A stretch of 64,000 nt of DNA from Cycas panzhihuaensis (taxonomy: Eukaryota; Cycadophyta): positions 14,756,001 through 14,820,000 of the forward strand of contig CM041465.1 in the NCBI GenBank assembly GCA_023213395.1. Direction: 5' to 3'. The notes under the pieces were generated by a model. The model had not been told where the DNA came from. It searched no databases and saw only the letters and a list, made by a program, of their open reading frames with translations. The position numbers and the translations under genes are program-made. Below are positions 1-11,500 of this stretch, in pieces; within the stretch, counting starts at the first letter, position 1, and every line of letters begins with the position of its first letter.

Positions 1-269
1 TGTTCTGTTTTTTTTGCCGCTGCTCAAGGAGTTCTTTGAAGAAAGCAACAAACCCTTGGTGATGACCTTCGCACTCCGAAGGCGATCCAAGGTTTGTCTG
101 AAGGTTTTTTTTACAGGATCAAGCATTTTGGAGCTTTTTTTTTAAAGGTTGGAGCTGGGTTATATTCAGTTTTTTTTGGAAAATATTATTCCATTAACTC
201 TCTTTTCAACCCAGTTTTGTCAAAATAAAATAAAAGAAGAGTCTGTGGATCCGGTTCTTTGTTCTAACT
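1..269. other. AT-rich sequence with no recognised gene
   Basis: T-rich runs and short frames without recognisable domains. Nothing here matches the retroelement families seen later in the window. It may be the edge of another degraded repeat, but no terminus or coding motif shows it. Confidence 0.5.
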
Positions 270-660
270 CACTGTACTCGACTGTCCAGCCTGTCAGTCT
301 CATGGGCCCCCGGTCCTCGATTATCAGCTGTCCAAAGAATGCAGGGCCCCACCACTCGATCCGGTCGGTAGCTTCTGCTCGTCAAGCGTCCTCACTGTCC
401 AGTTGTCCACTGTCCAGCAATCCTCACTGTCCAGCTGTTCATTGTCAATGATCCTCACTGTCCGGTACATTTCACTGTCGGTATCCACTATCAATGATCC
501 TCACTATCCAATTTGTTCACCGCCCAATTGTCCCATCATCCAGCTGATCCTCAACATCCCACTGTTCACTGTCAAGCATCCCTTGCCAATGATCCTCATC
601 CGGTGCCCACTTTGTCTATGTCCCCTCACTGCCCAGCCCGCCCAAATGGGCCTGATAGCC
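270..660. repeat. Degenerate CACTGTCC minisatellite
   Basis: The words CACTGTCC, CAATGATCCTCA and CCAGCTG recur at irregular short spacing across almost 400 bases. Examples are TCCTCACTGTCCAG followed by variants ending in TTGTCC, CTGTTC or CGGTAC. The repeats are imperfect and the unit length drifts, so this is an old tandem array. The short open frames across it are a by-product of the repetition and not a gene. Confidence 0.7.
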
Positions 661-1740
661 TCAAATTAGCCTAGTCAGGCCCCACACTCAGTCCTTAGTG
701 TTCAAATTGCAAAAAATTTTCAAATTTCAGCCTATGTTTTGGCTCTTAAAAGTTTTAACACTTAGTTATTGTTTGAACAAGTGTTAATTAAGTGATTTTA
801 AATGTTTTTTTTAATTAAAAAGTGATACTCATCACTAAATTTTAAAACACTTTTAAGGCACCTTGCATGGTGACCTATTGCCCTTAGTCTCAAAGAGGGC
901 TCAAATACTTAATAAAAATCACTTTTTTTTTTTCGTTGGGACTAATTTAAAGTCCCAACACTTGGTGCTTGATGTCATTTTTCATGCAAGTGGCTCTCTT
1001 ACCCTCATTTGTTCAACATTAAAAGGAACCCACTTGTATCTTCATCACAAGTTTTGCATTACTTCTTTCAGTACTTAAGCTTTTTTTCAAAAAGTACCTT
1101 GCAAAACTTATTGTAATCAAGCATTTGGTTTCTTACTTGGATCAACATAGCACTACATTTTCATTAAAGTGCTCATTGTAAAAACACTACAAGTGTTCAT
1201 ATACATGTACTTACATTGCTTCCTCTTGAAGCCACTTTTTGTAAAGCTTAATCAAAGCATTTTCATAAGTACATTTTTCAAGCAAAAGAAACATAAGTTC
1301 ACTTTAAAATCTGCTAAAAAGTGACTTAAAATCATGGAGAGGCTCGAAAAGGTTCAAACCTTGCCTCTAAATTAACCTTAAGCTTGGTGCATTCCCTAGG
1401 GGACCAACCGACTGCAGTCGAAGGTAACGACAATTAAGGTTGCTTGAGGAAAGGAGGTTCGAAAAGGGTGTTATTGGGGTGAATCCTGTGAAAAGCATGG
1501 TACGTCCATGCAGATCAACCCTACCGCCTTGTCCTAGATTTAACTTGGCCAACATTTGGATCTCCTCAGAAGATCAAGTTGGACCAACTCCATAGCCTAG
1601 TCCTCCACCCTCATCATTCCATTCATTGTTGGATCTTCTAGTAAGATCGGGACTTGGTTTTGTTAGAAGGTGGAACTTAAGCGACTAAAGCTTTGAGTTT
1701 CCAAGTTATCGCTAGCTTCAAGTGTTTATAAACTGAAACA
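661..1740. other. Noncoding stretch upstream of Copia-1 gag
   Basis: AT-rich DNA with no domain in any frame. It should hold the 5' LTR and leader of Copia-1, but no stretch here matches the 3' LTR at 5905-6430 and no TGGTATCAGAGC-type primer site is visible. The 5' end of Copia-1 is therefore lost, replaced or too diverged. The part from about 1320 to 1740 could be its untranslated leader, because the gag frame opens directly after it. Confidence 0.4.
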
Positions 1741-2720
1741 TGGTCGCCATAAACATGTTAAATGCATGCACTATTCGGTTAACAGGACAAGATAATTATC
1801 AAGAATGGAAGAGACTCACTCAGAACTTGCTAATCATGAACGAATTTTGGAGTTATGTTTCTGAGAGATTACCTCGACCAAAGACTGCTACCAATGGAAA
1901 TATTCTTGTAACCCGATGATGCTTTGCTTTGTCGCTTGGGAAGCCAAAGATGAAATTGTTTGACATTCCTTCACATGATTGTTGATGTACATGTAGATCA
2001 GAATATTGCTGGCGCTAACACTTCTAAGAAAGCTTGGGACACCTTGTCCTCATTGTATGAAAGGCGAGATCAAGCTCGCATTTTAATGGTTAAAGCAAAA
2101 TTGTATTCTATTAAGTTTATCAAGCCCATGTCGCTTTTTCTTTCCTCCATCAAGGAGGTATGTAATGAACTCGAATACACTTGGAAGTCCAAAGAACGAG
2201 GGATGAATTGATCACATCCATCACCAAAGCCTTACCAAAAGACTACAATGGCTTTATTTCGCCTACTACAAGAGATGGTTCCTCAAAACTATGACATTCA
2301 ACGAATTTGAAAGTCTACTTCAAGAAGAACAAATCTACACCAAGGATAATGAGGAGGGACCATCTACATCGTGTGCATTTACGACCAATTCAAAGGTTAA
2401 CAAAGAACCCAAACCTCGCACTTTCAAAGCGCTTAGAACATGAACATTGGGTCTTCAAGGACCAATGTTGTATGTCATTATTGTGGCAACCCGCCATATC
2501 GCACGTCGGAAAAGCAAAGCAAGATCTACGCCCTAACAACAGCGGCCACACCAGCGGTACCAACAAGACCTGGCAACAACCGGCGGTTTCCACGGCAACA
2601 AGAATAAAGAAGAAGCAGCAACCCCCTAGACCAAATCGAGGTGCCTATCGAGGAGGTCAAAGAGAAAGGGGGGGCTTCAGAGGTGGCAATCAACGCCACT
2701 CAAATCAGTTTGCAGATGAA
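1741..2720 (+). pseudogene. gag: Copia-1 gag (UBN2-type capsid, broken knuckle)
   Basis: Starts at ATG 1741, giving a copia Gag start with LTGQDNYQEWK. After a stop and frameshift, 1960-2211 continues with KAWDTLSSLYE, the UBN2-type capsid region. Near 2465 the residues CHYCGNP mark the start of a CCHC zinc knuckle whose later His/Cys spacing is disrupted. In the intact family this protein forms the virus-like particle that packages element RNA. Here it is split over at least three frames and cannot be made whole. Confidence 0.75.
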
Positions 2721-4190
2721 GATAAACTGTTTTGTGCATATCAGACATCCAAGGTTGATGAAACTTGGATTATTGATTCTGGAGCTTCACAACACGACTG
2801 GAAGTGAAGAGCTCCTCACCAACATCAAGGAAGGCAAAGGTCAATCAGTGACCTTTGGGAATAATCAATCCACCAAAATTTCAAGAGTAGGCACAATAAC
2901 TCCATTTTTTTCTTCATCAAATCCTTCGTCCACATTTTCCGATGGCAATGCCTATTTAATACCTTCAATGGACAAAAATTTACTATCTGTTAGCCAGTTG
3001 GACAAGCAACAGATGAGTATATTATTCCAAAACGGGAAATGTATAATTAGTGACAAAGAAGACCAAGTAGTAGCTGTTGGCTATGAGGATCAAGGCCTCT
3101 ACAAGATGGATGCAAATAATATAACACTTGATTCTGCTTACTCTGGTTCCATTGTCACTCCTTACTTGTCCAAGATGCAACTTTGGCATCAACGTCTAGG
3201 CCATTTAAGCTTAGACAATTTGAGGCAGATGATCAACAAGAACATGGTACATGGGCTTCCTAAGATTTATGGAACGAAATGTCTTTGCGAAGCGTGCATT
3301 ATGGGAACTCAGCATCGCTTGGCTTTCCCTAAAGGCAAAGCGTGGCGTGCATCACATCCTCTGCAGCTAGTACATTCGGATTTGTGTGGACCTATGTCCA
3401 CATCATCTTTTGGAGGAGCTTTGTATTACATCTCCTTCATTGATGATTTTTCTCACAAAGTTTGGGTTTATTTCATCAAACACAAATCTGAAGCATTTTC
3501 CAAGTTCAAAGAATTCAAACTTGAAGTGGAAAATGAGTCTGGCCATTCAATCAAAACATTCAGAACAGACAATGGAGGTGAATTTACATCAAATGAATTC
3601 ACCCAATACTGCAAGGATAACGGCATTCGGAGACAACTGACGATACCTCACACTCCTCAACAAAATGGAGTCTCCGAACGGATGAATAGAACTTTGGCCA
3701 ATAAAGCCAAAGCTATGATGCATGCACAAGGACTCACTCGAGCTCATCTTGGTAAGCATTTCACACAACTGCCTATGTGGCCAATCGCAGTCCTACTACA
3801 GCAATCACCAACATGACACCCAAGGAGGCATGGTCTGGCAAAAAGCCTACTGTCAGCCATTTGAGGACTTTTGGGTGCACTGCTTATATGCGTATTCCCG
3901 ATCAAAGAAGGAAGAAATTAGACAAGCATAGTCTAAAATGCATCTTTGTAGGTTATGCCATTCACAGCAAAGCCTACAAGTTGTATGATCCTATAGGGAA
4001 GAAAATGCATCTCTCAAGAGATGTCATCTTTGTCAAGAAGATCACCGGAGGTGCAAACAAAGATCCATGCAACCTCTCATTGACAAAGGCAAGAAGATTG
4101 TTGAGGCCTTCCTTCCCTCTCAACTCGTACACCATGTTCATCATCCGCACTATTTGGACCGTCTACTTCAATCGAATTTGCTCCACTTGA
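2721..4190 (+). pseudogene. pol: Copia-1 protease and integrase
   Basis: WIIDSGASQH at about 2768-2797 is the copia aspartic protease motif (D-S-G-A). Shifted into another frame, the GAG-pre-integrase domain follows (LWHQRLGHLS with the C-x2-C pair near 3284-3298). The integrase core then has HSDLCGP (first catalytic Asp), FRTDNGGEF (second Asp) and QQNGVSERMN (Glu). A frameshift near 3770 moves the C-terminal part into the frame at 3777-4190, with FGCTAYMRIP and FVGYAIHSKAYKLYDP, typical of copia integrases. The catalytic D-D-E set is visible, but the protein is in at least three pieces. Confidence 0.85.
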
Positions 4191-4339
4191 TCCAAGCACA
4201 TCTTCTCATTGACCAACCACTTACACCGTAAGATCTTGAGGTTCAAGTAACTTCAATTCAAAAGTTATCCAAATGGTACACACAAACAGTTCAGGACGGT
4301 CACATCCTTGAAGGAAAACGTCCATCTAAATATCGACAA

Positions 4340-5870
4340 CAAACCAATTATGCACTTATGGCTGAAGTGCTTTGTGTTGATGAGCCTTCCACTTTTGAGG
4401 AGGCTTCTAAAAATGAAAATTGGAAGGCTGCCATGGATGAAGAAATCCATTCTATTGAAAAGAATGGTACTTGGAATTTGGTTGAATTGCCTAAACACAA
4501 ACAGGCAATCAGTTGCAAATGGGTCTACAAGACCAAATTCCATTCTGATGGCTCACTTAAAAGACAGAAAGCACGCATTGTCGCAAAAGGTTTTAAACAA
4601 AAAGAAGGCATAGATTATGAAGAAACTTTTGCACCAGTGGCAAACATGAATACCATCAGACTCATTTTGGCCTTAGCTGCTCAATGCAAATGGCCTGTTT
4701 ATCAGATGGACATGAAGAGCGCCTTTCTTAATGGCGATCTTCAGGAGGAGGTGTATTTGGAGCAACCTCCCGAATACAAAGTACAAGGCAAGGAGCATCT
4801 TGTATATCGCCTAAAAAAGGCGTTATATGGCTTGAAGCAAGCTCCAAGGGCATGGTACTCAAAGATCGATGACTACTTCTTGAGACATGGGTTTCATCGA
4901 TCTACTTCAGATCCTAATCAGATATATAAAAATGGAAAACCATGTAATTTTTGTTGCCTTGTATGTAGATGACTTAGTGATCACTGGTAGTGACACTAAG
5001 ATGATTCATATTCTCCAAGATGGTTTGAAGAGAAGTTTTGAGATGACAGACCTTGGACTTCTCCATTATTTTTTAGGCTTTGAGATATGGCAATAGCCAG
5101 GCTATATCTTCATCTCCCAAGCGAAATATTCTTGGGACATTTTGCAGCGGTTCAAGATGCACGACTGCAAAACTGCGCCTACACCTATGGAGAATGGATC
5201 TAAGCTTACTCTCAATGAGGAAGCCGCACTGAGTCCCACACTTTACCGTGAGCTGATTGGGAGTCTCATTTATCTCACCAACACTCTAGGATATTTCATT
5301 TGTTGTTGGATTTGCTCACGTTACATGTCTCAACCCAATCGATACACCGAAATGCACCAAACACATACTTAAGTACATCAAAGGCACATTACAAAGATGG
5401 CCTTGAGTATGCACATAATGAGAACTTCACTGAAGGGTTCTCACATTCGATTGGGCAGTTGCCAAGATAGCAGGAGATCAACCCTGGATCTGCTTTTCCC
5501 TTGGTTCACCAAGTTGTTTCGTGGAGTTGCAAGAAGCAACTCAATGTTACCTTGTCCTCCACCGGCAGTACAAAGTCAGCCGCAGCTTGTGAGGCTATCC
5601 TGCCACGACGGATTCTTGGGGAACTTGGACTTGAGCGTGGTCACCCCACCAGGATACATTGCGACAATCAAAGTGTGCTCAAGTTAGCTAAGAATCTAGT
5701 CTTTCATGCACGGACAAAACACATCGAGGTTCACCATCACTTCATCAGAGAACATGTTCAGAATGGTGAGATCAACCTCCAAAGATGCACTCCACAGAGG
5801 AGCAGACAGCAGACATCTTTACCAAGCCTCTTGGTAGAGATAAGTTTGTAAAATTCAGAGATGGTCTTGG
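4340..5870 (+). pseudogene. pol: Copia-1 reverse transcriptase and RNase H
   Basis: The RT starts with the copia block WKAAMDEEI and CKWVYKTKF and includes MDMKSAFLNGDL and LYGLKQAPRAWY. A frameshift near 4940 moves the catalytic box YVDDLVITG into the next frame (4887-5096). A stop follows QFEIW-type residues at about 5095. The RNase H part (5142-5851) is broken twice more and retains CDNQSVLKLAKN and ARTKHIEVHHHFIRE. In working elements this enzyme copies the RNA into DNA and removes the RNA strand. Confidence 0.85.
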
Positions 5871-5895
5871 TGTCCGACTTAACATTGTAAACAGT

Positions 5896-5904
5896 AAGGG
5901 GGGG
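5896..5904 (+). other. Copia-1 polypurine tract
   Basis: AAGGGGGGG lies directly before the TG that opens the 3' LTR, the position of the plus-strand primer in LTR retrotransposons. Confidence 0.75.
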
Positions 5905-6435
5905 TGTTAAACCTTATGTTTACATGTTAAAGTTAATGTACTTTTATTTTCATGTAATATATGCACTTTTTACTTTAGGGGTGACTTATCACTTAAGTGA
6001 TAAAGTGCACACCCACATTCTTTTTAGTGACACAACGTTGTCACTAAAGGGTCAAATGGACCCTCATGCACTTTTGCTCACATAAGAGCCCAAAAGGACA
6101 CATGTCCAACATGCAGCAGATGTATCTTGGATGTTTGACACTTGTCAAACATCCAAGGCCTTAGGTCTCTCATTTCACTCTATATAATGAGACCTCCTCA
6201 TTGTCTCACATAAGAGTTGGAGTCAGATTGTTATGCTATCAGTTTGCTAATCAAACTGTTCATTCTTGGGAGGTTGGACCAATTCCAACTCCACATATTG
6301 GGTATCATTTTCTCTTGCTCCTTCATTCATGTTTTGTCTCTTTGCTTTCTCTTTGCCTTGAGTTTATTATACTTGTTTATATTTCTGCAACTAGAACTAA
6401 AGTGATGCTAATTTCTAGATCTAGGGACTGTTGAG
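5905..6435 (+). repeat. Copia-1 3' LTR
   Basis: Begins TGTTAAAC directly after the polypurine tract and downstream of RNase H. It contains a TATA box near 6181. The right border is uncertain. The sequence reaches about 6430-6439 and then runs into gypsy gag, either truncated or interrupted there. No second copy is present in the window to define the ends. Confidence 0.65.
6181..6188 (+). promoter_or_regulatory. TATA box in Copia-1 LTR
   Basis: TATATAAT preceded by CTC, about 275 bases into the LTR. This is the usual arrangement of a retrotransposon Pol II promoter at the U3/R border. Transcription would start roughly 25-35 bases downstream. Confidence 0.5.
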
Positions 6436-6439
6436 GCCA

Positions 6440-7760
6440 TCTAGCCTCTTTTCACAAGGAGTACCAGGGGTAATTCAACTAAAGTCACCTATACACAATC
6501 CCTTATTTAGGAAAGGGAATAGTGGGGAAGAAACACCACTAAGGAGATCCTATAAAAAGTTTTCGAAAGGAAAGGCAACAACTCCATCTCGATGGGAGGA
6601 GGGGAGGAATAATTCTACAATGACACACCATAGGGAGTTTGGGAAACTCATTTTTGGTGACTCTACTAATGCTGTAGAACATATTTACCTATTCCAAAGG
6701 TTAATCAATCTTGAAAAAATCACGGATGAGGCTGAAATCAATGAGAGATTTGCATACGCATTGAGGGGTGTACCACTAGCATGGTATAAACAGTTAGACC
6801 CACAAAAAACCTGAGATAAAATTAAAAAAGAGTTCGAAGCAAGGTTTTTGAAGTACCGAAACAATGACATCATAGAACTAACCCTAAGGGAAATACAACA
6901 GAAGCTAGGGGAATCCATAATGACGTACATTAGCAGAATAGATACGATTGTTGCTACCATGATAAATAATGAGAAGATCATGGACTTAAGTAGGTGTACC
7001 TTCCTTGTGAATGGATTGAACACCAAGTTAAGGAATGCAATGGCATCTCATCCCTTAAAATCATACAGCCATGCATAGGAATTGGCCCTAGACTTCGAGA
7101 AAGAGATAGACACCAAAAGGATAGCCTATGACCCCTTGGTCATGAGGTTGCAAGAAGAAATAAACGAGTTGAAAACGCAAAATTGTAATAAACCCTTGTT
7201 CCAAATGGCCAAGGTAGAGGAGAATACAGAGATAGAAGCCCTCAGGAAGGAATTGGCTAGATTGAAACTACAACATCGAGACAACTCCAGAGAATATTCC
7301 GACAAACATCAGGGTAAAGAACTCCCAATAGAGAAATGGTGCCACATCTGTGAGGAAGATGCTCAAACCACAAAGGAATGTGAGTGTAATGTGCAAAATC
7401 ATAAACAAAACACTTGGTGCCATATTTGCGACTAAGAAACACACAATACTCGGGAATGTTACTTTAACACCAGAGGCACAAATGTCCGAAGAAGAGAGTG
7501 AGGAAGAAACAACTTAAATACTCGAACGATATATACAACAAGGATGCAACCAGAAAACCCAAGGAAGAAACCTTCGTTGGGAAGATGTTTGATATGTCTA
7601 AAATACGGGCACTAGAAGTCTGATTGCCCAGTAGTGAAAATCCAAAAGGAATTTTCGTACCTATGCAAACATTATGGTCCAAGCACTCATACCACCAAGG
7701 AGTGCAAAGGCAAGGGCAAGGCCCTAAATGGAGTAACAATCATACCGGGATCCCCTAAAA
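6440..7760 (+). pseudogene. gag: Gy-A gag (capsid plus zinc knuckles)
   Basis: The capsid region (6619-7080) shows HREFGKLIFGDS, RGVPLAWYKQ and ISRIDTIVATM, the pattern of Retrotrans_gag proteins. A charged helical stretch follows (7082-7300). After that come CCHC knuckles beginning CHICEED and CHICD, and further ones at about 7585-7630 and 7664-7710 (CKHYGPSTHTTKEC). The His of the first knuckle is replaced by Gln. Stops at about 6813, 7078 and 7433 break the frame. The Gag protein would package the element RNA. Confidence 0.8.
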
Positions 7761-9313
7761 ACATTAACCTACAGAACCGAAAGAATGAGGTAGAGAAGGA
7801 CTACCCTAACCCAAAGGTGGAAATTGACTGTTTTGTGGCTGCCAAGAAAGCACTGGAAGAAGCCGCACAGGAAGAAGTAATCAAATCACTACCTATAGGA
7901 AAACTACAAATAAAACAGGTGTATCGGAGGAAGAATAAGAAAGTGGAAGATGAAGCATTACCCGAGAACTTAGGAGAGACCCCCAAGATAGAGGAACTCT
8001 TACAAAAGCCGATACTCATGGAAGACCTAGTTAACCAATTGAACTTAACCATTCCGTTGGGGAGAGTTCTTGAATGGATAAAAGGAGGAAAGATTCATCC
8101 AAAAGAAGCCTCTCGAAGCCTACACAAGATCAAACCATGCTGTGACCTGGACCCATTAGTGGATATAAGGATTCTAGGGGTAACCCTAAAGAATGTTATT
8201 ATAGACGGAGGAACAACTATGAACGAATTACTGACTCAAACATGGAAAAAGCTAGGAAACCCGCGATTACTGCCTACAAATTATTCATTGAAGTTGGCTA
8301 ACGAATTGCAAGTCAAACCAGTGGGGCTATTGGAGAATATCCAAATCAATGTAGCTGGTATTATCGTCCCCATAGCCTTCACAATCGTGTATACCGTTCA
8401 AGATATGGTCACCTACCTGGCATTGTTGGGAAAACCATGGTTATACCAAATGGAATGCTTGCAAAGCTGGAGAGACATAACCTTCACACTTACAGATGGA
8501 GAAAACAAGGTCGTCCTCCCCATGTTGGCAAAGAGCAGGTATAGAGTGGAGGTGATTCTGGACAATGCATCCAGCACAACAGTCGCCACACAAAAAACTT
8601 CCTCAACCTTCGACAAACCTAACTTATACCATGCGACGGAAGAAATCACACATATAAATGATGCTCAGGAGTTCGAGCGCAACATTTATGGGGAATTACA
8701 ATCAGAAGCATCGTCCGATGGGGAAGAAACCAGCAATTTGATCAGATATTGGATGGATAATTCGTATGAGATACAACCCTCTTCATTCTGTTGTAATTTG
8801 TTATCTAAATGTTTTTCAATTGACAATAAATTAAATAACAATTTGAATAATATGTGTGTCAAGGATCCTAATGAATCATTAGATAGTCACTTAGTAAAAG
8901 TTGAGTTCCAAATAAGAAATAAGGTGCATGTAAATTTACTAACTCCCAAGACACCCTTCCCATCTTATCCCCATCCCTACCCCCTCCCTAACCCCTCATC
9001 CCCACTCCCCTTCCCCGGAGCCGATTCAGGAGACCTGGCCAATCTCCTCCCTGACTCTGAGGAAACCCTTCCAAGCCCCTCTACCAAAAACCAAGAGCTT
9101 GAGGTAGAAAACCCCATTCCTACCCAAAATTCCCCCCTAAAATCCCCAAAATCCCTTTCTGTAAACCTTCCTAGTGAAACCAAAATGGAGGATAACCTCC
9201 AAAGGTTAACAAAAACACCCACCTCACTAAACTCATACCAGAAGACAGAACCAAAAGGCAAGAATAACTACCTTCATTTTCAAGGAAGAAAATGGAAAGA
9301 ACAAAACATTTAA
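7634..9313 (+). pseudogene. Gy-A last zinc knuckle, aspartic protease and linker
   Basis: An unbroken frame of about 559 codons. It starts inside the gag knuckle region, showing that gag and protease belong to one polyprotein. The protease catalytic motif is IIDGGTTMNELL (about 8200-8235), with D-G-G in place of D-S/T-G. The flap/C-terminal block LLGKPWLYQ follows near 8425. Then comes a linker with the family signature YWMDNSYE and CNLLSKC, and a Pro/Ser-rich tail (8940-9170). This is the longest intact piece of the Gy-A/Gy-F subfamily in the window and useful as its reference. Confidence 0.8.
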
Positions 9314-10285
9314 TCCAATGCATGGAACATTGGTTGCACCATAGGATACTAGACAAAACCCAATGGATCTTTGACTTCGTAACCACCCTCTAGGATCATG
9401 CACGGTGATGGTACATAGCCCACCACCGTATCCTCCAAACCTGGGAAAGTTTGCAATCAACTTTCAAACTTAGGTTTGACCCACACCAGAACTTATTAAC
9501 TGTAGGATTTTTGGTAGGGGAATGCCCTAGCAAGCATCTCCTTAGGTGCAGACGGCTGTGGAAGCATTGGAGCATTCCTAAGCTACATTGGAGCCACCTT
9601 TTTATCCATACATTGGGAACTTTAGCGAAAACATGGTTCTTAAAGCAAGAACAAGTCCAATTAGTAGCATGAGAAGAGATAGAGCATTTGTTCACCAAAG
9701 TCTTTTCATACTCTTCCAATAACCAGGTAATCCACAAAGTACTAAAAAATATAAGAGATATAAGTAGGGAAGTAGAAAAAAATTTAATGTCAATTGAAAG
9801 CATTAAAGATACAAAATACAACGACAATGAAGAGAGGGGGAAGAGAGAAAAGGCCTGAAACCTACATCAAAAATACACAGAATTAAAATATGGGCAATGA
9901 GATATAGAGGACACACCTGCCCACCAAATGGGAAAAGAAATACAACACGGGGAACCCAAAACAACCCAAACAAACCTTGGGACAGAGATAGACCCCAAAA
10001 ACATTACTATCGGTAACTACTGGAACAAGAAAATAGTGGAAAAAGCTCAAGCACTATTTGAGGAGTATTGAAATCTTTTCGCTTGGTCTTACAAGGACCT
10101 CAAGGGAATCCCACCCAAAATTGGGATGCACCATATCGATCTGATTGAGGGGGCAAAACCATTGAAACAAAGGCCTTACAGAATTAATAAATGATACAAG
10201 GAGAAAGTGAAAGCAAAGATAGACAAGATGTTAGAAGCAGGATATATATATGAGATTGAATATAGTGACTGGGTAAGTCTCGTCA
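9314..10285 (+). pseudogene. Gy-A second Gag-like module and RT start
   Basis: After a stop at 9313 the next frames give a capsid-like block: IAHHRILQTWESLQSTFKLRFD, then GECPSKHLL and HTLGTLAKTWFLKQEQ (9415-9670). It then runs through a charged stretch into RT block 1: KDLKGIPPKIGMHHIDL, KQRPYRIN and EAGYIYEIEYSDW (10085-10275). The module sits between protease and RT exactly as in the other gypsy copies. Stops are numerous. RT is cut off before its catalytic core. Confidence 0.75.
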
Positions 10286-10289
10286 CGTA

Positions 10290-11009
10290 ACCCCCATGGA
10301 AACCAATTGTGATCTGACTCCATTTGAAGAGGAAACTCCAATTGATGCAACCCTATATAGGTAGCTGATTGGAAACTTGGTATATCTTACTACAACTAGA
10401 CCTGATATCTCGTATTCTGTTGGTCTAGTCTCTTGATATATGCAAGATCCAAAGATGAGACATTGGAAAGTTGCAAAAAAAATACTCAAGTATTTAAAGA
10501 GAACAACTAATCTGAAACTCACTTATCCAAAGATGAAATTAAACAAGTTAACTGGATTTTGCGATTCAGATTGGGCAGGAGATAAGGAAAAGAGAAGATC
10601 AACAAGTGCTTACTACTTTCTTAGACCAGCAGCTATCTCCTAGAGTAGCAAGCGAAAACCAACAATTGTTCTATCATCAATAGAAGCAAAATACAAATCA
10701 ATTGTTAGTGCTTCATGTGAAGCAATTTGGTTGAGACAACTTCTATTAGATCTTGATCAACAACAATCGAGGTCAACAACTTTGTTTTGCAACAATGAGA
10801 GTGCCATCAAGTTGACCAAAAAACTGGTATTCCATGCACGAACAAAATACATTGAAGTGCATCATCATTTCATATGGGAGAAGGTGTACAACAAGGAAAT
10901 TGAGTTGACATACTGTCCAACAAACGAACAAGTCGTAGATATCCTAACCAAACCATGCAGCAAAGAGAAATTTCAAGTTCTTAGAGACAAGATAGGATTA
11001 AATAGATAA
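10290..11009 (+). pseudogene. pol: Copia-B RT C-terminus and RNase H
   Basis: The reading opens with TPMETNCDLTPFEEE and LIGNLVYLTTTRPDISYSV, the block between RT and RNase H in copia elements. It continues with CDSDWAGDKEKRRSTS and SSIEAKYKSIVSA, then NNESAIKLTKK and ARTKYIEVHHHFI, and ends LTKPCSKEKF and a stop at 11007-11009. Two in-frame stops interrupt it. The usual C-D-N of the third RNase H block is C-N-N here, so a catalytic Asp is lost. Everything upstream of RT is absent. Confidence 0.85.
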
Positions 11010-11023
11010 AACATTAACAGAGG

Positions 11024-11250
11024 GTGTTAAGGTATAATGTTTTATCTAAGATTCAAAAACAGATTGCCGATTCTTAAAGGCGCCTCTCATACCTTTCTTT
11101 CGAGACCCACTTCGGTTTTGGCCGTACAATTTCCGTACGACCGTACAGTCATATGAATCTGTACATTCAAGTTGAATTTTGTCATTATTTCAATTCTTCT
11201 GAAATTTCTCCATCACTTTATATGTGTGTGTGTGTGTGTGTGTGTTGTAG
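11024..11250 (+). repeat. Copia-B 3' LTR (start only certain)
   Basis: A short purine run (ACAGAGGG) then TGTTAAGG follows the RNase H stop by 15 bases, so an LTR starts here. The first eight bases resemble those of the Copia-1 LTR (TGTTAAAC). The right border is not visible. A (GT)n tract at 11222-11245 and an A-run lie near its probable end. Confidence 0.55.
11222..11245. repeat. (GT)n microsatellite
   Basis: About eleven to twelve uninterrupted GT units followed by a short A-run. Confidence 0.9.
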
Positions 11251-11261
11251 AAAAAAAAAAA

Positions 11262-11500
11262 TTGCAAAAGCCCTCTCCACAGGTAGGCACATTTCATTAA
11301 TTTTTCTCTTGGGTATATTGTCATAAGCCCTTTTCACAGGCAAGCGTACCCCATTCACATTGCTCTTTTCACAAGTTCTCCTCTTGGGGCATATTGCCAT
11401 AAGCCCTTCTTCTACAGGCACACGCACCCCCATACAAATACAATTGTTCGGGCATATTGCTGTAAGCCCTTCCTAAAGGTAGGCGTACCCTGCTCCAATC
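11262..11500. repeat. Tandem repeat of about 65-75 bp before Gy-C gag
   Basis: Four imperfect units share GGGCATATTGCCATAAGCCC followed by an ACAGGC(A)GCGTACCCC-like tail. They lie near 11270, 11315, 11390 and 11450. The array ends 1-2 bases before the ATG of Gy-C gag at 11501, so it probably is the untranslated leader of that element. Confidence 0.65.

Larger units (their letters stand above)
1741..6435 (+). mobile_element. Ty1/copia retrotransposon Copia-1, degenerate
   Basis: The domain order gag, protease, integrase, RT, RNase H is the diagnostic order of Ty1/copia elements. It is followed by a G-rich polypurine tract (5896-5904) and an LTR beginning TGTTAAAC. The coding region is broken by frameshifts and stops into at least seven pieces, so the copy is dead. 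The 5' LTR is not recognisable, and the right edge abuts a truncated gypsy gag at about 6435-6460. Confidence 0.85.
6440..10285 (+). mobile_element. Gy-A, gypsy fragment truncated at both ends
   Basis: Gag, protease, linker, second Gag-like module and the first part of RT, in the order seen in the other gypsy copies here. It has no LTR at either side. The left edge joins the Copia-1 LTR inside gag at about 6440-6460. The right edge joins Copia-B inside RT at about 10280-10290, directly after the DWVS residues of RT block 2. It belongs to the same subfamily as Gy-F: the protease regions of the two align residue by residue. Confidence 0.85.

Noticed and set aside
661-1740. 5' LTR of Copia-1
   Set aside because: Only vague AT-rich resemblance to 5905-6435. 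No matching blocks and no primer site.
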